From contig JAJFPB010000007.1 of assembly GCA_020881915.1 (NCBI GenBank), forward strand, positions 4,123,892 to 4,187,891: a stretch of DNA of 64,000 bases, in the 5' to 3' direction. Numbering within the stretch: position 1 is the first letter of the stretch; each line of letters starts with the position of its first letter. A program made the translations under genes and the position numbers. The notes beneath the pieces are model-generated. The model was not told the origin of the DNA. It saw only the letters and a list, made by a program, of their open reading frames with translations, and made no database searches. Shown here one piece after another: positions 30,660 through 43,973 of the stretch. The stretch comes from Paramyrothecium sp. XJ0827 (Eukaryota > Ascomycota > Sordariomycetes > Hypocreales > Stachybotryaceae).

Positions 30660-33440
30660 CCCTACCTACGTGTTCTCTTGAAGTGACTGTATATACTACG
30701 AACTAACCTGAGCATAGGTGGGTTGCTAATGTTGTTCTGCCTTATCTAAGTTATATATCTACTATTGGAGCCAGGACTGCCTTGTACTTGGATGTTATTA
30801 GCTATGTTACCTGACTTTAGCTCTGCCTAGAGTATATTGGGTTCCTATCTGGACTATTCTGTCCCTGATAGTAAGTAATTGTCTAGGACTGAGCTAGATA
30901 TATTATGCTTTACTAATCACATTCCTATGATTGATTGGAGCGCTGTTCTGTTTGTGAATATTGCTCCCCGGTAATTGCATTAATACTTGCTTTGTATGTG
31001 GCTTTTGTACTGAACCTACTAGCTTAGTCTTATTGTAATAATGATTGATTATATAGTGCCTATTCTGAACCCTTGTATTTATCTACCTTAGTATTCCTAT
31101 AATTAGGGCTATAGATATGTGAGGATCCTTAATCTCTACCTCCTAACCCTCGCTGAGTTATATATTACTGACCCCAATGGATATGTCTGCCTTGGTTATA
31201 AAGCGCAAGGTCGACTTAAGGGGCTTGGTAATAATAAGGTTGGGGCCTCCTATGTCTGTAAGTACTAGATTATTGCCGATTGTTACGTAAACGTTGTATA
31301 TAGTTAAGTCACGCCCCGCAAGGAGATCTAATAAGAACCGGGCTAGCTGTGGCTTGTGGCTAATAAGCTCAGTGTGCGCGCGATCGAGATAGTCTTTGGG
31401 CCTGGGGTTGTTGTATTGCAAGAGTGTGTGTAGGGCGAGATATGTAGTAGCCTTGATGATGTAAGATGGGGAGTAGCTAATGAGGTACTCCATTGAGCCA
31501 GAGATGTACTTGGCTACCTAATGGGGTACTGATCTGCTGTGGTACGTAAGGCCACTTTAGACTTAGTATAGCCTAGGTAGAACCTTGCCGGTGCTTAGTT
31601 TATGCTACATTAGGTTGTAGAACGCTATTAATAATAATGCGAGGTTGGCTATGGGGTTGGGCCTAAGGATATGCCACGTGCTGGTGGGCGGGCTTATGAT
31701 GTACTTGTTGTACTTGGCCTCGGAGATGCGGAGTACTAGGCGTGCTATGAACCTGGAGGGCTCTTGATCTATAAGTATTGCGAGGAACTGGCTAATGGCT
31801 TGGCGGGTCTCCTTTTGGTCGCCAGATGCCTTAGCTAATGAGATGGCTAGTATTGCCTCGGCTGTGGACCGGGATGCTTTGGCTGTGGATAGGGAGGCTT
31901 TGGCTGTAGATAAGGAGGCTTTGGCTGCAAATAAGGAGGCTTTGGCTGTAAAAGCCTTAGCTATCTCTTTAGCTAGCGTTGTCTTGGCCGCGGATAAGGA
32001 GGCTTCTGCTATAGATAAAGAAGCTTTGGCCGTAGATAAAGAGGCTTTGAGGGCTATTACCCTGTACTGCGCTATCCTTTGTTCTTGGGCCTTATTGGAG
32101 AGGGTATCCTTTGTCTACCTAGTATTAAGTTCAGTTACTTCTAGGGTCTTCTTGAGGACCCTAATGCGCTTCTATGCCTTTTTGGCCCGGCGGCTCTGCG
32201 CCTTGGCCTTTATTATTTGCTTGATGTAATTGCGCTAGATGCTATTGCGATTGTTAGATGTTACTTGGTGGTTATTGCGCTCCGCATTTAGTTCTTTCTT
32301 TAGCTCCTTGTTGTGCTAGTGGAGGGTGATTACCTTGAGATGTAGCTCCTAGATCTCTTGATCTGTGCTTATGTGGCCCTCTAGCCCGGCCTGTATCTCT
32401 TGTAGCTTGGATATGATGTCCTGGAGTAGTAGCTGCTGGTTCGATGAGTTGGTTTGTAAGAGGCGTGTGCTAAATAGCTCCTGCTGCGTCTCCTTAGTAG
32501 TCCGTTGGTTATGAAGCTGGGCTTTGAGTTCTGCTATGTAGGTATTGGCTGTGTTGAGCTTAATTGTCTTGGCCTTGTCCGCGGCGATTTTCTTTGCTAG
32601 CTTGGCCTGCGTCTTGCGGATATGTCCGAGCTTATGGAATAGCACTGGGTAATAATTAAAGCCAAGGATATAAGTATCTAGTAGCTTTAATTCTGCGTTG
32701 CCTAGCTTATAGAATAGTACCGGGTGGCAATTAAGGCTAAAGACTTAAGTATCTAGTAGCTTTAATCCTGTGTTGCCTAGCTTAAGAATACCCTTGGCGA
32801 GTCTGAGGCCTCCATTAACCGCCTCCGTAGTACCTATTCCAAGTAGGCTGTCGACCTTGGCGCCCTCCGCAAAGCCGCCAATAAATAGCCCTATAAGGCC
32901 CTTAAGCTTAAGGATGCCCTCAACAAGGTCAACAACCTCGAGGCGTCCCTGGCCCGCCACGAGCAGGATGCCTAGCGCAAGGCTAATGAGTAGCTTAAGA
33001 CTATGTGCCTGTCCCTCCAAAAGGCCGAGATGCGTGCTGCCAGGCTATAGGTAACCCTTGCCTCCCTGCTGCATGCCGGCCCCGCCAGCCCCGAGCGATC
33101 TAGCAAGCGACCTCGCATAGACTTAAGTTAGGCTTCTAATGGAGAGCTTACTAGAGAGCTACATGCAGTAGCATCTTATATTGCAAATATTAAGATTATG
33201 TCCTTATTATATAGGCATTAACTGTCTGTTAACCTAACTTATCTAGCTATAGAAATTATACCTATTACTACTAAAAAGGTATAATAACTAGATATATTCC
33301 TGTAGAATAGTACTATTGGTCTGTAGTTCTACTACTCCTATGTCCTATTGGGGTATAATATGCCTGCTAATATAAGGGACCTAACTAATGTTTGCCCCCG
33401 GTATAAGAGGAGGTGTGCCTTTGTATGTATTAGTGAATAG
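30660..33440. other. Decayed repeat region with coiled-coil coding relics
   Basis: No intact gene. On the minus strand, 32645-32349 reads as a coiled coil (KLAKKIAADKAKTIKL), preceded by a duplicated phrase of about 78 bp at 32645-32790 (LKLLDTYILGFNYYPVLFHK). A heptad-like KASLSTA/EASLSAA repeat lies at 32050-31850, and an open piece at 31493-31158. On the plus strand, 32780-33130 reads as another coiled coil interrupted by TAG stops and ending SSKRPRID. The many TAG/TAA codons where Gln is expected suggest RIP of transposon genes. I cannot name the family. Confidence 0.45.
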
Positions 33441-34700
33441 TTAGGTAAGAGAATATTAGATTTTTATATCTAAATATGAACTGTAATATCTTGTAATATC
33501 TTAAATATAGGGTAAGTAAGTAAAATTATAGAAGTAAGAGTAAATAACTAAGTATATATTTTAAAAAATAGTATTATAATAAATATTTAAATATAAAATA
33601 AGTAATTTAGTTTTTAAAAGAAAATAAACTAAAATAAATAAAATTACTTTAAATAATTACTAAAAGAAGTTAATTAAGTAATAATAAATATAATATAATA
33701 AGTAATTATATATATATATATTTAGAGCTTATATTATTATAAGTTTTATATATAAATATATAATAAATCTCTTATTTTTAAAAAAAAATTTATAAATATA
33801 AAATTAAAATTAAATATATATATTTTTATAAATTTAATTTCTTATTATATATATTATATTTTTATAAATATAATATATTATAATATAATATAAATATATA
33901 AGAAGAGTTTTTATTTTTAAAAATCTACTTATAAATATAAAATTAAAAATTAAAATTTTTATATTTATTAATTTAATTTCTTATTATATATAGAATATTT
34001 CTTATAAATATAATATATTATAATATAATATATATATTTTAGAAGATTCTTTATTTATAAAAATCTATTTATAAATATAAAAATATAATTATTTATTAAA
34101 ATTTTTAAAAGTTTAATTTTTATTATATATAAAATATTTTTATAAATATATTTTATTATAATATAATATATATATATAATAAAAGCTTTTATTTTTAAAA
34201 ATTTATTTATAAATATAAATTTAAAAATTAAAAATATATTTTTATAAATTTAATTTCTTATTATATATAAAATAATTTTTATAATTATAATATATTATAA
34301 TATAATATATATATATAATAATAAATTTAAATTTTAAAAAAGAATTTATAAATTAAAATATTAAAAATTAAAAAGATTTTAAAAATTAATTTTTTATTAT
34401 ATATAAAATATTTCTAATAATATAATATTATATTTTTTAGAAATATAATATATTATAATATAATATATATATATTTTAAGAACTTTTATTTTTAAAAAAT
34501 ATATTTATAAATATTAAATTAAAATTAAAATTAAATATAAATAATTTTATTAAATTAATTTCTTATTTAATATTATTTATTTTTTAGAAATATAATATAT
34601 TATAATATAATATATATATATTTTAAGAACTTTTATTTTTCAAAAATATATTTATAAATATTAAATTAAAATTAAAATTAAATATATTTATAATTTAAAT
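33440..34700. repeat. Extremely A+T-rich satellite, unit about 130-145 bp
   Basis: At least six degenerate units share the core TAATATATTATAATATAATA followed by a TTTTATTTTTAAAAAT-like stretch and TTAATTTCTTATTATATATA. The core recurs near 33870, 34010, 34145, 34290, 34450 and 34590. G+C is only a few percent, in line with heavy RIP of a tandem array. Confidence 0.75.
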
Positions 34701-34973
34701 TCTTATAGTCTAGAGAGATAGAAGGTAGGAGGTAGGGGCTAGGGGCCAGAAAATCAAGGGTAAAAGGGCTAGAATTAGTAGACTAGTAGTTATATAGTAG
34801 TAAAAAAAAAGGGTTTTAATCCCTGTAATATAAAAGTAGAATAGTAGTATATAAATAGAATAATAATTAGTCTTATTATAATAATGAAATAGATAATAAT
34901 ATATAAATATATAACTTATATATATAATATAATAAATAATATAAGGTTAGGATTTTTTAAATCCCAGGGTTTA

Positions 34974-36529
34974 TATTATAGGAAAAGTCCTAATACCTTA
35001 GTTAGTAACTAGGTTAGGTAACCTAGAACCTCCTCCCTCTTTTCTCTAATATATTACTATTATAACCTGTACTAACCCCGTAACTAAGCTAGTATAGAAT
35101 AATAATAACCTATACTAGTTATAATAGATATTATATAAAGAAACTAAGTAAATTTATTAGAGAACTATAATTTAAATATATATTAGCTCTTACTAAGAAT
35201 ATAATTATATAGAACTAATATAGGTAGAGGTTTAGATAGATAATAGGGGAATATATTAGATATAATATAGCTATTTTCCTAGGGGTCTAATAGAATATAG
35301 TCCTTACCTAGTAAGGTAGAAAAGGGGCTAGTACCTAATTACCTTAAGACTAGGGATATAAATAAAATCCTTATATAATACTAAGTAAGGAGAAGAATTA
35401 ATTATATATATATACTTATATATTATAATTAAGTATACTAAACTAAGTATATTAGTAATTATAATAAGTATAAAAATAAAAGGATTTTATTTTAGAATAA
35501 ATAGAAGATTACTAGTTATTAATAATATATAGTTCCTAAGTATTATAACCTGACCCAAGGTTATAACTAATCTATAGAAAGTTATATAATATAATATATA
35601 AATATTATACTAGCCTCAGATTACTAGCCTTAAGAAAGACTAGCTCCTACACTACTAATATAACCTACAGACCAGCCCTAATATACTAGTATAAATTAGA
35701 TACTAGTATAAAAGAAGGGCCAGAAGTAAGAGACTAGAAATAAAAGGATAGAAATAGAATAATACCTAATAAAGATAGAGACCTATATAGAAGAAGATTC
35801 CTATAAATAAGGCTAGGAATATAGAAGTACTACTAGAAGAGATTACCTTCTATAATACTTCTAGGAGTATTATATATTATAATCTAAGAAGTACTCTTCT
35901 ATATACTCTAGAAAAAGAAACTATATATATAAATAGGAGGTTCTATATATTATATTTAAATTAGAATCTACTAGCTATTAATAATATATAGTCCCTAAGA
36001 TATTCTTTAACTAGCTTCTAGAGAAGAAGTCTTATAGACTAGTAATAAGTGATCTATTACTTTAAAGAGGGAATCCCATTCCTTATATTAGATAATAAAC
36101 CGCAAAATAATCTACTCTGTACTTAGGTCCAGGCCCGGTCGTTACATTTATTAAGTTCTTAAATAAAATAGATAATCTAAGCTCTATAAGTACCTTATAA
36201 TACTTTATATACTCTTATTATTAACTTTATTATTATATTCAAGGCTCTAAGTATTAGATCTCCTTATTAGATTATTTTATTATAGCTATATTTATATTTA
36301 AATATCTTAAATAAGGGTCTTTTAAATAAATTACTTAATAATATTATTATAATAAAATCACAAGCATAGGGTAGGTAGCCAGGTAGGCACAAGGTGGCAT
36401 CTATTGTATTCAAAGACTTTAACTTGCCTTCCCCATGACCCTGTGGCGATGCACTGGGGAAAAGAGGGGGAAGGCTGTAGGTTACCTGACCTAGGCGCTA
36501 ACTAAGGTGTAGGGACTTTTCCCGTAACA
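34974..36529. mobile_element. RIP-damaged element with inverted terminal repeats
   Basis: The left end TATTATAGGAAAAGTCC..ACCTTAGTTAG..CTAGGTTAGGTAACCT (34974 to about 35045) matches, allowing C-to-T and G-to-A changes, the reverse complement of the right end (about 36440-36529). The right end is much less mutated (GGAAAAGAGGGGGAAGG, CTAGGCGCTAACTAAGGTG, GGGACTTTTCCCGTAACA). The interior is A+T-rich without open frames. The transposon family is not identifiable and I could not define a clear target duplication. Confidence 0.6.
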
Positions 36530-36871
36530 AATATTAAATTATCTTATAATTAAAAATAAATAAAGTAAAGCTATAAATTTAGGAATAAATTTTCCTACCT
36601 CTAATATATTAGATTATTCTATTATATTTATATTTATTTTTAAATCTCTTAAATAAGGGTCTCTTTAATAAATTACTTCATAGATCTACCTACCCTATAC
36701 CTTGGTCTAGTCCCAGTTATTACTATTTATTAGCTATTTTACCCTTACTTCAAAAACTATATTTACTCTACAGAAGTCCTCAAGTTACTTGCCACTCTCA
36801 AACCTTCCATATTAATACTCTGTTAGTAGGAAATAGGACTCTTTTTACACTAGAAATTATCTATAGTAGTC

Positions 36872-39800
36872 TTAAATGGGTGGGATAAGATCGCAGTCAT
36901 CATCCTCATTAAATCCTTCAATAAGCTGGTCAGCTCTTATTCTTAATTTATCATCAAGGCGTTCCGCAAAGGATGAAGTTGCCGATTCTTCAGTTGCATC
37001 AATCCAGCTTAAATCTTGGGCCCCGGGCTCGGGTCTAAGATAGACCACCATGGGCGGCTGTGACCTCTCAAAATCATCGCCATTTCCGCGTGTCGAGCCT
37101 AGAATTAGAGTGCCACACGACATTTTCCCAGGGTCACGAGCTGGAAAGAAACGAACCGACCGATTACGAGAAGATCTCGGTAGAGGAACCACGTCGGCAA
37201 GCTTTTGAACTTGCTGCCCCCTGGCGGAGTGGTCAGACCCGTTGATTTTGGACTTGCTAGTGTCTTTGTCCAAGGGCACGCGAAAAAGCCGTAAGAATGG
37301 TGAGTTTTTTGAGTGATACACCTGCGAGAGGTACATGTAATCGTCAGCCCAGGTTAGCCAGTATGGCAACATGAGCATTGCAGCGCCCTGCCAGGTACCA
37401 AGCCCAATCCCACTTCGGTTTTGCAGAGTCCGGGGCAACCCAGAGCAGGGATTCTGGTGTGATAGGGTGACTGTGATTGTCTGGAGAAACAAATTGATCA
37501 CCGAGCTACTATTTCTCTCACGTTGGTCGGCCCCTATTCTTATTCTCTTTTCCTCCCTGGCTGGCGTCTTAAATGTTGAGTTGGAAGATTTGGAGGAAGC
37601 TGTTGTGCGTGCTATGTACAGAAAGCGGCCGCAGATAGAAAAGTTAAGATCCAGGCTTATGGACATGATGGGGCAACGTTGGCCATGTTGTTTTTTTTCT
37701 TCGTCGTCATAGGAAAGATGGTACGTAAAGTAGGTATTCTCCTGCAGATTCGCGAACAGGAGCTTTCTGCCTTCTAGCGGATATACCAAAAGCGGGAAAA
37801 TTGGGTGTATGATCGGTCGCGAGGCATGTAGAAGACTTGATGTTGAATTATCGAATCGAGAAAAATAGCGAAAAATGCGCTGCGAACCATTTTGTCTAGA
37901 GCTGTTGAATTCACTGTCGTCGCTGGTCCGGGACACAACGATGCTCACACCTGGTCGGGCATTATCTCGGGACAATACCTCAATAAGAAAAAGATCTTTT
38001 CCATCCAGTATCAATCGCTTGAGTTGGTGGCCCTGGTCTTTACACCATTTCCCTTGCGCGAAGCAATCGGTGCAAATGTCGTAGTAATTGTGATCAACAC
38101 AGAGATTGCATCGATAGAAGACTTTCGGGGCTGTCAGTGTCTGCGTGGTTCCAATCGGACCCGTGCATTGATCACAATGTATGTAAATCGGCGGACATGA
38201 AATGGAGGGCTGGAAAAGCACATCGTCTCCATCAATAGACGACTTGTCATCTTCTTGCTCAATGAAACCCGCGGAAGCTTCGTCGTCGGCATCCAAATCA
38301 GATAACTCTGATTGGGAATCGAAAATAAGCTTGGAGGATAGAGAACGCCCTTCTGACTCAGAATCCTGAGAATCAGAGCTCCAATCGCCTTCTTTGCGAT
38401 TTATTAGAGAGTGGAGTTTGGTTTCAGATCCTGAATTCCAGCCCTGGTCACTTTCGCTGTCCACAGGATCATGGCCCGAAGAGCCGCATGTGAAGTACTC
38501 TGCTGCTGAAGGTAAATCTGTATCGGGGTAATCATCATTCAACTCCCCATCTGAATCATCGGACATATTCTCCTTGCGAATATTAGATTGAGTAGTCAAG
38601 TCATGGCTGATCAATGCCTTGGTTTCACTTTTCATCGAGTTTTCCTGTGCTCTGGCATCCAGCCCAATCAGTGTGCGACGGCACTTGATATTGAAGGGTC
38701 CACGGATAATCATATCCTCCCAATATCCTTGGATTCCTCCATGGGAGTCAGCTGAATCATCCGGTACCCATTTGCCGCCGACCTTGGAGAATTGAGTTCC
38801 ACCAATGCGAACTTTCAGCCCATGAATGCAGTCAGCCACAGGGGGCGCCCGGGCAAGTGAGCCTCCGCTACTGGGGATCAGAGGGAAGACTCTTGTTCCA
38901 CAAGTATCGTAATAGCCCCACCCAACAGCAGCCTTATCGATCGTGATTTCCTCTGGTGAGCCATAAAGAATAGGAGGCCAATGGCCGTCAACGTACCACA
39001 TGTGCCGGGTGAGAATTACTTGTGATGAAGATGAAGTTTTTGTGTGCTTTTGATTGCTGTCTAGGGTTGAAACAGTCCAGACAGAAATTCTTTGACCATT
39101 CCCACAGGTGGTTTCAAAGAAGTAGCCATTGCTTTCGTTGCCTGTGGAAAGAGTCGTAGGCTCGAGCAGATAACTATGATGCCGCTCAGTCACAGTTCCA
39201 TGCTGATAAAGAAAGCTGGATGCTCCCAGGCCACCCCAGAAGCACCTATCAATCTCTCCGTGGAGCTGATCCGTCACGCCATACTGAAGGAATGGGCTCC
39301 ATTCTGAGAGGAAAAAATCGTAGTCGGTCCTGATTTTTTTTCCTCCAGTATCGTCCTGCAACCAGTCTGGAAGGTTTGTTTTCATCAAAGGCCGACGATT
39401 CGTAGTAATGATTCTGTGGTTGCTTTTTTTGCCGAAGTTGTTAATGAAATGTCCGATAACGAAAAGACTCTGAGCTTGTAGAGCAGTAATGAATTGTGGT
39501 GACCTAAGGAACCTTGCAAGTTCGGAAAAATGAGTAGAGTATGAGCCTGTTTCTTCCAGATGGCGGTACCAATACTTGGCGGCGTAAGGGAGAAAGCGTT
39601 GTTGACGGACGTTACAGAAATCTCCTTGAGTTGTTTCGAATACTTGTTGGGATAGCTTTTTCAAGACCTTGGAGTATCTATCCTGGGAGAGATATCTGAT
39701 ACAAGCATCGGCAATAACCTTCTCATCAATTATGATTTCCCTGTGGCGGTATTTGTCGTAAGTATGTGTTGATCCTATTGGGTCAGACTTTCTGTTCTGA

Positions 39801-42172
39801 TTCTTCCTCCGTTGAGCAGATTTTTCCCAGAGAAAGCTGAAGACTGACGCGTGAGAAAGCGACAGATAGCCATCATTTTCGCCTTGGGTGCCCCGCTGGT
39901 TATATTCCACGAATGCGGGACACCGGTACTGGATCCACTCCCTTTGTACCATCAGACCGGGCCTAAGACTCTTCGACTTCCCTTTAACCTCCGCAGTCCA
40001 CTCTATCTCAAGAACTGACACGGCTTCTTGCACTTCGCTCAGCTTCAAGGGACGTCTTGCAAACGTCAGCAAGGACAGGATCCGCGTAGAGAGTGGAGGG
40101 TTTCCGTCCTTGACATCTTGGCGATCCTGTATCTCTAATTCGTCTAGCTGCTGTTCGTATAGTGCCTCTAGATTCGCTGGAAGGCCATTAATGATCTTCG
40201 CCACCATATCTTCTGGGACCTTGCAGCGGAGAAGGGAGTCTATCATGGTGTAGGCCCACCGAAAATTTGAGCCGGCTAGGCCTTTCAATATAAGCTCAAC
40301 CAGGGCTTTCTGCTCTTGGTCGGATATCCTGGCAACTACCCCTTGCAGGTTGGTATCCAAGTATTTCTGCACGTCCTTCTTCACTTGTATGCTGCTCATT
40401 TTTAACTCAACGGAATTAAATTCTTTCATCCAATTTATCACTGGTCGAGCTTTTTGACTGCTGCACCAAATCTTGACACGGATAGAGTCATCTTTTGTGA
40501 GATCTACAAGGAAGTCAATGGTTGATTTCAGTTGTTGAGCAAAGTAATTGAAGTCGTCTCGTCTCATCGTGCTGGGTGCTGTCTCGGGCAGTGGAATTTC
40601 GTTCAGCCCATCGATGAAGAAGTAAACGGATGAACATTGTGACACAAGGAGGCGAATCATGCTGTGTAAGGTCTGTAGACTCATGCTTTTTGTCCGTAGG
40701 GAGTGAACATCAATGTCAACACCGCCTTCATAATCAAGCACATGATCCAAGAGTTGTAAAGCGAGTAATTTGGCCAATTGGCACGAGCTCCGCTCCACCC
40801 CAAGACTTAAGAATAGGAAAGGCGTCGCTGGTTTCGATTTCGGCTCAGTGCCCAAGTTTTGCGTTGTTCGCGATGTCGTTACACCCTTCTGCCCAATCTT
40901 GGAGATGACATCGATGGCGTAAGAGCAGAGAACACTCTTGCCTGTGCCACTTTCGCCTGTTATCCATAGTATCTTGGACTGACCAGGATTTGCGTCCGAT
41001 AAAGATGCCCAGTTTTTGAAGGCCCTGTCGAGGAGAAGCCACTCCCCTGTACCTGTATGATGCCTGCTTCTGGCTTTTTCATGATCGGCCTCATTCCAGT
41101 CCATGGGACCAACAGATGAAGATTCATTTTTTCTCTGCTCTGGAGAAGTGATCCAGAGGCGTATTTCAGCAATCTTCTGAGGGTCATTTGTAGTATGTAC
41201 TCTCCCCCCTTTGATTCGATCGAGGAGAATTATGTAGTTTGAATCACCTCGTGATGTAAACTTCGAGATCGTCAAGTGATGAACGCCAGTAAGGTAAATC
41301 GCGCGCTCGTGGCGGACCTTGGTCAAGGCGGAATCACCAGGGCAAACGTAGTCCTCAAGTGTTGTCTTGGAAAGTCCAAGGTCGGCACATACTGACGATA
41401 CATTAAACTTGATCGCAACTTCCCCAAAGACCCTCCCAAGTTCGCTCAGTCTGGGAGACCAAAGTTTCCACTGTTCCTTGACTTTCTCGCTGCAAGTGCC
41501 CTGTGTAAGGTGCTTCAAGGATTCTTCACTGAGACCCGAATGTGGTGTGTCGAGAAATATGACATGTTTTGTTCTGTCAATAAGAGAGCCGAACTGAGAC
41601 TGTCTTGCGTGAGCATAACGTAAGGCCTACCCCAATGGATGATTAGATCATGTTGATTAGCAACTATTGAGCAGTTCCTTACACTTTTCACAACGATTCC
41701 CCCTGTACCATGGCCAATGAATGTAATCGAAGGAGTGATAGCTTCCTGGAGTTGAGTTTCTTCAGCAGAGGTCTAAAATCCATCAACTTTTCCAGGCTAG
41801 ACATGACAGACCTTCATTTGGATGTGGCTACTAAACAGGTCGGTGCACAATGCTTCACCGAGATTGAATATTGTTTCTCCCTCACTGAGCTTGTTTCGTG
41901 ACTTATCTGCGTCGTATCCGAACGAATAAATTCTCGTGTTGTCTAGGTCAGGGCCCAGTAACTCCACAGGCCAAAGGACCCCTTCATCGCTCCTCCAGTC
42001 ACTGATGGAGCCACTGTGAAGCCCATGAACAAGGATGATTCTTTGAGATATGATTATCAGCTAAGACCACGGCCTGCAGCACCGGGCTAACGCACTCGTG
42101 TTTAATCATGGAGCTACCTCGCGGGCTACTATAATCAGGCCACAAAACTCGCAAACCAGTAAAGTCTTCCAT
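36872..42172 (-). CDS. NLR-like protein: esterase-like domain, NACHT, ZZ finger
   Basis: A fungal NOD-like receptor of about 1,750 residues. The main exon is 41626-36872; shorter 5' exons are 41772-41683 and roughly 42060-41812, with a first ATG at 42172 (MEDFTGLRVLWPDYS), whose splice to the next exon I could not settle. The N-terminal alpha/beta-hydrolase (SesB-like) has LVHGLHSGSISDW, IYSFGYDAD and VIFLDTPHSG, but its nucleophile elbow reads GHGTGG, with Gly (codon 41707-41709) where Ser is expected. The NACHT part has Walker A WITGESGTGKS near 40960-40930 and Walker B YFFIDGLNEI near 40625-40597. A ZZ-type zinc finger (CDQCTG..CNLC..CTDC..H) lies near 38200-38040. The C-terminal 400 residues may form a beta-propeller-like sensor. 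Such proteins act in heterokaryon incompatibility and other non-self recognition. A divergent esterase paralogue lies 5' of it. Confidence 0.85.
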
Positions 42173-42892
42173 TGCAATCGTGTTGCGATGAAACTCGAGT
42201 ATGACCTACTAGAATTAACGTGAAAAGTACCAAGTTAAGTACAACTTTTCCAAATTTATATACAATGCGAAGCGGCCGAGGTCGATTCCCCACAAAGACC
42301 ATTTTTGGACACGCCCAAGGAGGCCTCAAAGTGCCATCAATGTTGCATTCCAGCAAGCCACGGCGCTAAGTGCTGAAACTTGGTGTGGTTCAATCTTTGA
42401 CCGGCTGACCATGTTATGTCTTGGCGTAGCTGCAGTCAGCTTGATGCAACCCACACGCTCATTGTTGGGAGGGGAAATATTTTGATCTGAGGGGACACTA
42501 CCTTTGAGCCTCTGGGGAAGGCTCTAAGGCTACTAGGTCAAGCATGTTCTCATGGGGCTTTCAATCACCCAGTGATTTATCTTACATCTGCGAATCTTTG
42601 AAGATATCCCGTGGCAAGAAGTATCGACTTGCTTTTGGTTTTCTTTACATGGTAACATAGTCGCAAAATGTCGGACCATCCACGAATTGACGATGAAAAA
42701 TTACTGTATCTTCCTGTAAATACCCTCTGATCCAGCTTCCGGATGGCGATTTGACAAGCTCTTCTAGCCCGGTACACTTGGTCTTCATCAAGTCTACCCC
42801 GCACAGGGCGTTGAGAACGAACCCATGATGGAGTAGGCATCTACATTTCTTCTAACGTATCAACATCTAAACTAATAATTTGCGATAGCATT

Positions 42893-43923
42893 ATCGCTGT
42901 TCACGGCCTTGGAGGTAACCCAATCTCGACCTTCACAAAAAATGGGCGTCACTGGCTTCGAGAAATGCTACCCTCAGCAGAACACTTTAAGAATACACGT
43001 ATCATGACTTTTGGGTATGATGCGAGAGCCTTAATCAGGCCGCTGTCGGAGACCGTGTCTGGCAGGACCTTCACGTTCGCTGAAACGTTAATCAATGATA
43101 TTGAGGTAAAGAGAAGCACGGCGGTGAGGGTCCTTTTTATCAATAGACTTGCAAGCACACATTTGTAGGTGAAGCTAATCGTGCCTGCAAACAAAAGGCC
43201 AGCAAGAATAGGCCTATAATCTTCATCTGCCATTCTTTGGGCGGAATCGTTGTCAAGAGTGTATAAGTGTTGGGCCAAACTACTACTGCAGAGTAAAGCT
43301 AACGATTCCAGGCCTTAAACTATGCCAACACTCGTCGGAGCCAGTATGGAAATATTCTGGGTTCCACCAGAGCGATTGTTTTTTTCGGCACACCACATCG
43401 AGGCACTGATGCAGCGACTTGGGCTTCTTTTCTGGGCAGCCTGGGTAAAGCGGTCCGGCTTCGTAGCACAGAAGTAGTTGAGGAGTTGAAGACGTGGTCG
43501 CCAACTCTGAGTGAACAGACGACGATGTTTCCAGAGATTGCTGACGACATTGACATCATTACTTTCTTCGAAACACAGAAGTTGGCCGGAGTTTTTGTGA
43601 GTCTCGCGTATATCACCCCCCCAACCCTACCTCCCCTTCATCTCATCACACGAACTGATACGGTGTGGACTAACTAATGCTAGGTTGCCCCTGAAGGGTC
43701 AGCACGCATGGGCCACAAACATGAGCGCTGCCGAGGCCTTGATGCGGATCATCGTAGCATTTGCAAGTTCACAGAGAAGGATCATAATTGGTATATTGTG
43801 AGGGATTATCTTGAAAACGCAGCGGCGAAAATCATGGATCGTCTCGAAGTAAGACTTCCTGAGGCACCTGGACATAGCCCATCAAATGAGCTAGAAGCCC
43901 GTTGGGAGAGCCTGCGTCGCTAG
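42893..43923 (+). CDS. SesB-like alpha/beta hydrolase (esterase/lipase), 5' end unresolved
   Basis: Coding is clear from IIAVHGLGGNPISTF (about 42893) onward: MTFGYDARA, then FICHSLGGIVVKS with an intact nucleophile Ser codon at 43234-43236, a 51-bp intron (43261-43311), ALNYANTRRSQYG, VFFGTPHRGTDAATW, a second intron (43597-43683), then a C-terminal part with ADHRSICKF and the stop at 43921-43923. The first clear intron falls after VVKS, the same position as in the divergent NLR gene, which shows common descent. The stretch from 43110 to 43175 contains at least one more intron, but its phase does not fit well, so a lesion is possible. The start codon upstream of 42893 is not identified. Free-standing SesB proteins occur beside NLR genes in ascomycetes and may act as partner or effector. 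Confidence 0.7.
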
Positions 43924-43973
43924 TCGCAACGCGGCTCCATTCTCGGCGGCTTGGCAATGACTTCAAGCTGATC

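Noticed and set aside
36370..36530. G+C-normal patch considered as a tRNA or other RNA gene
   Set aside because: I could not fold a cloverleaf or find tRNA A/B box spacing, and the patch matches an inverted copy near 34980, which fits a transposon end.
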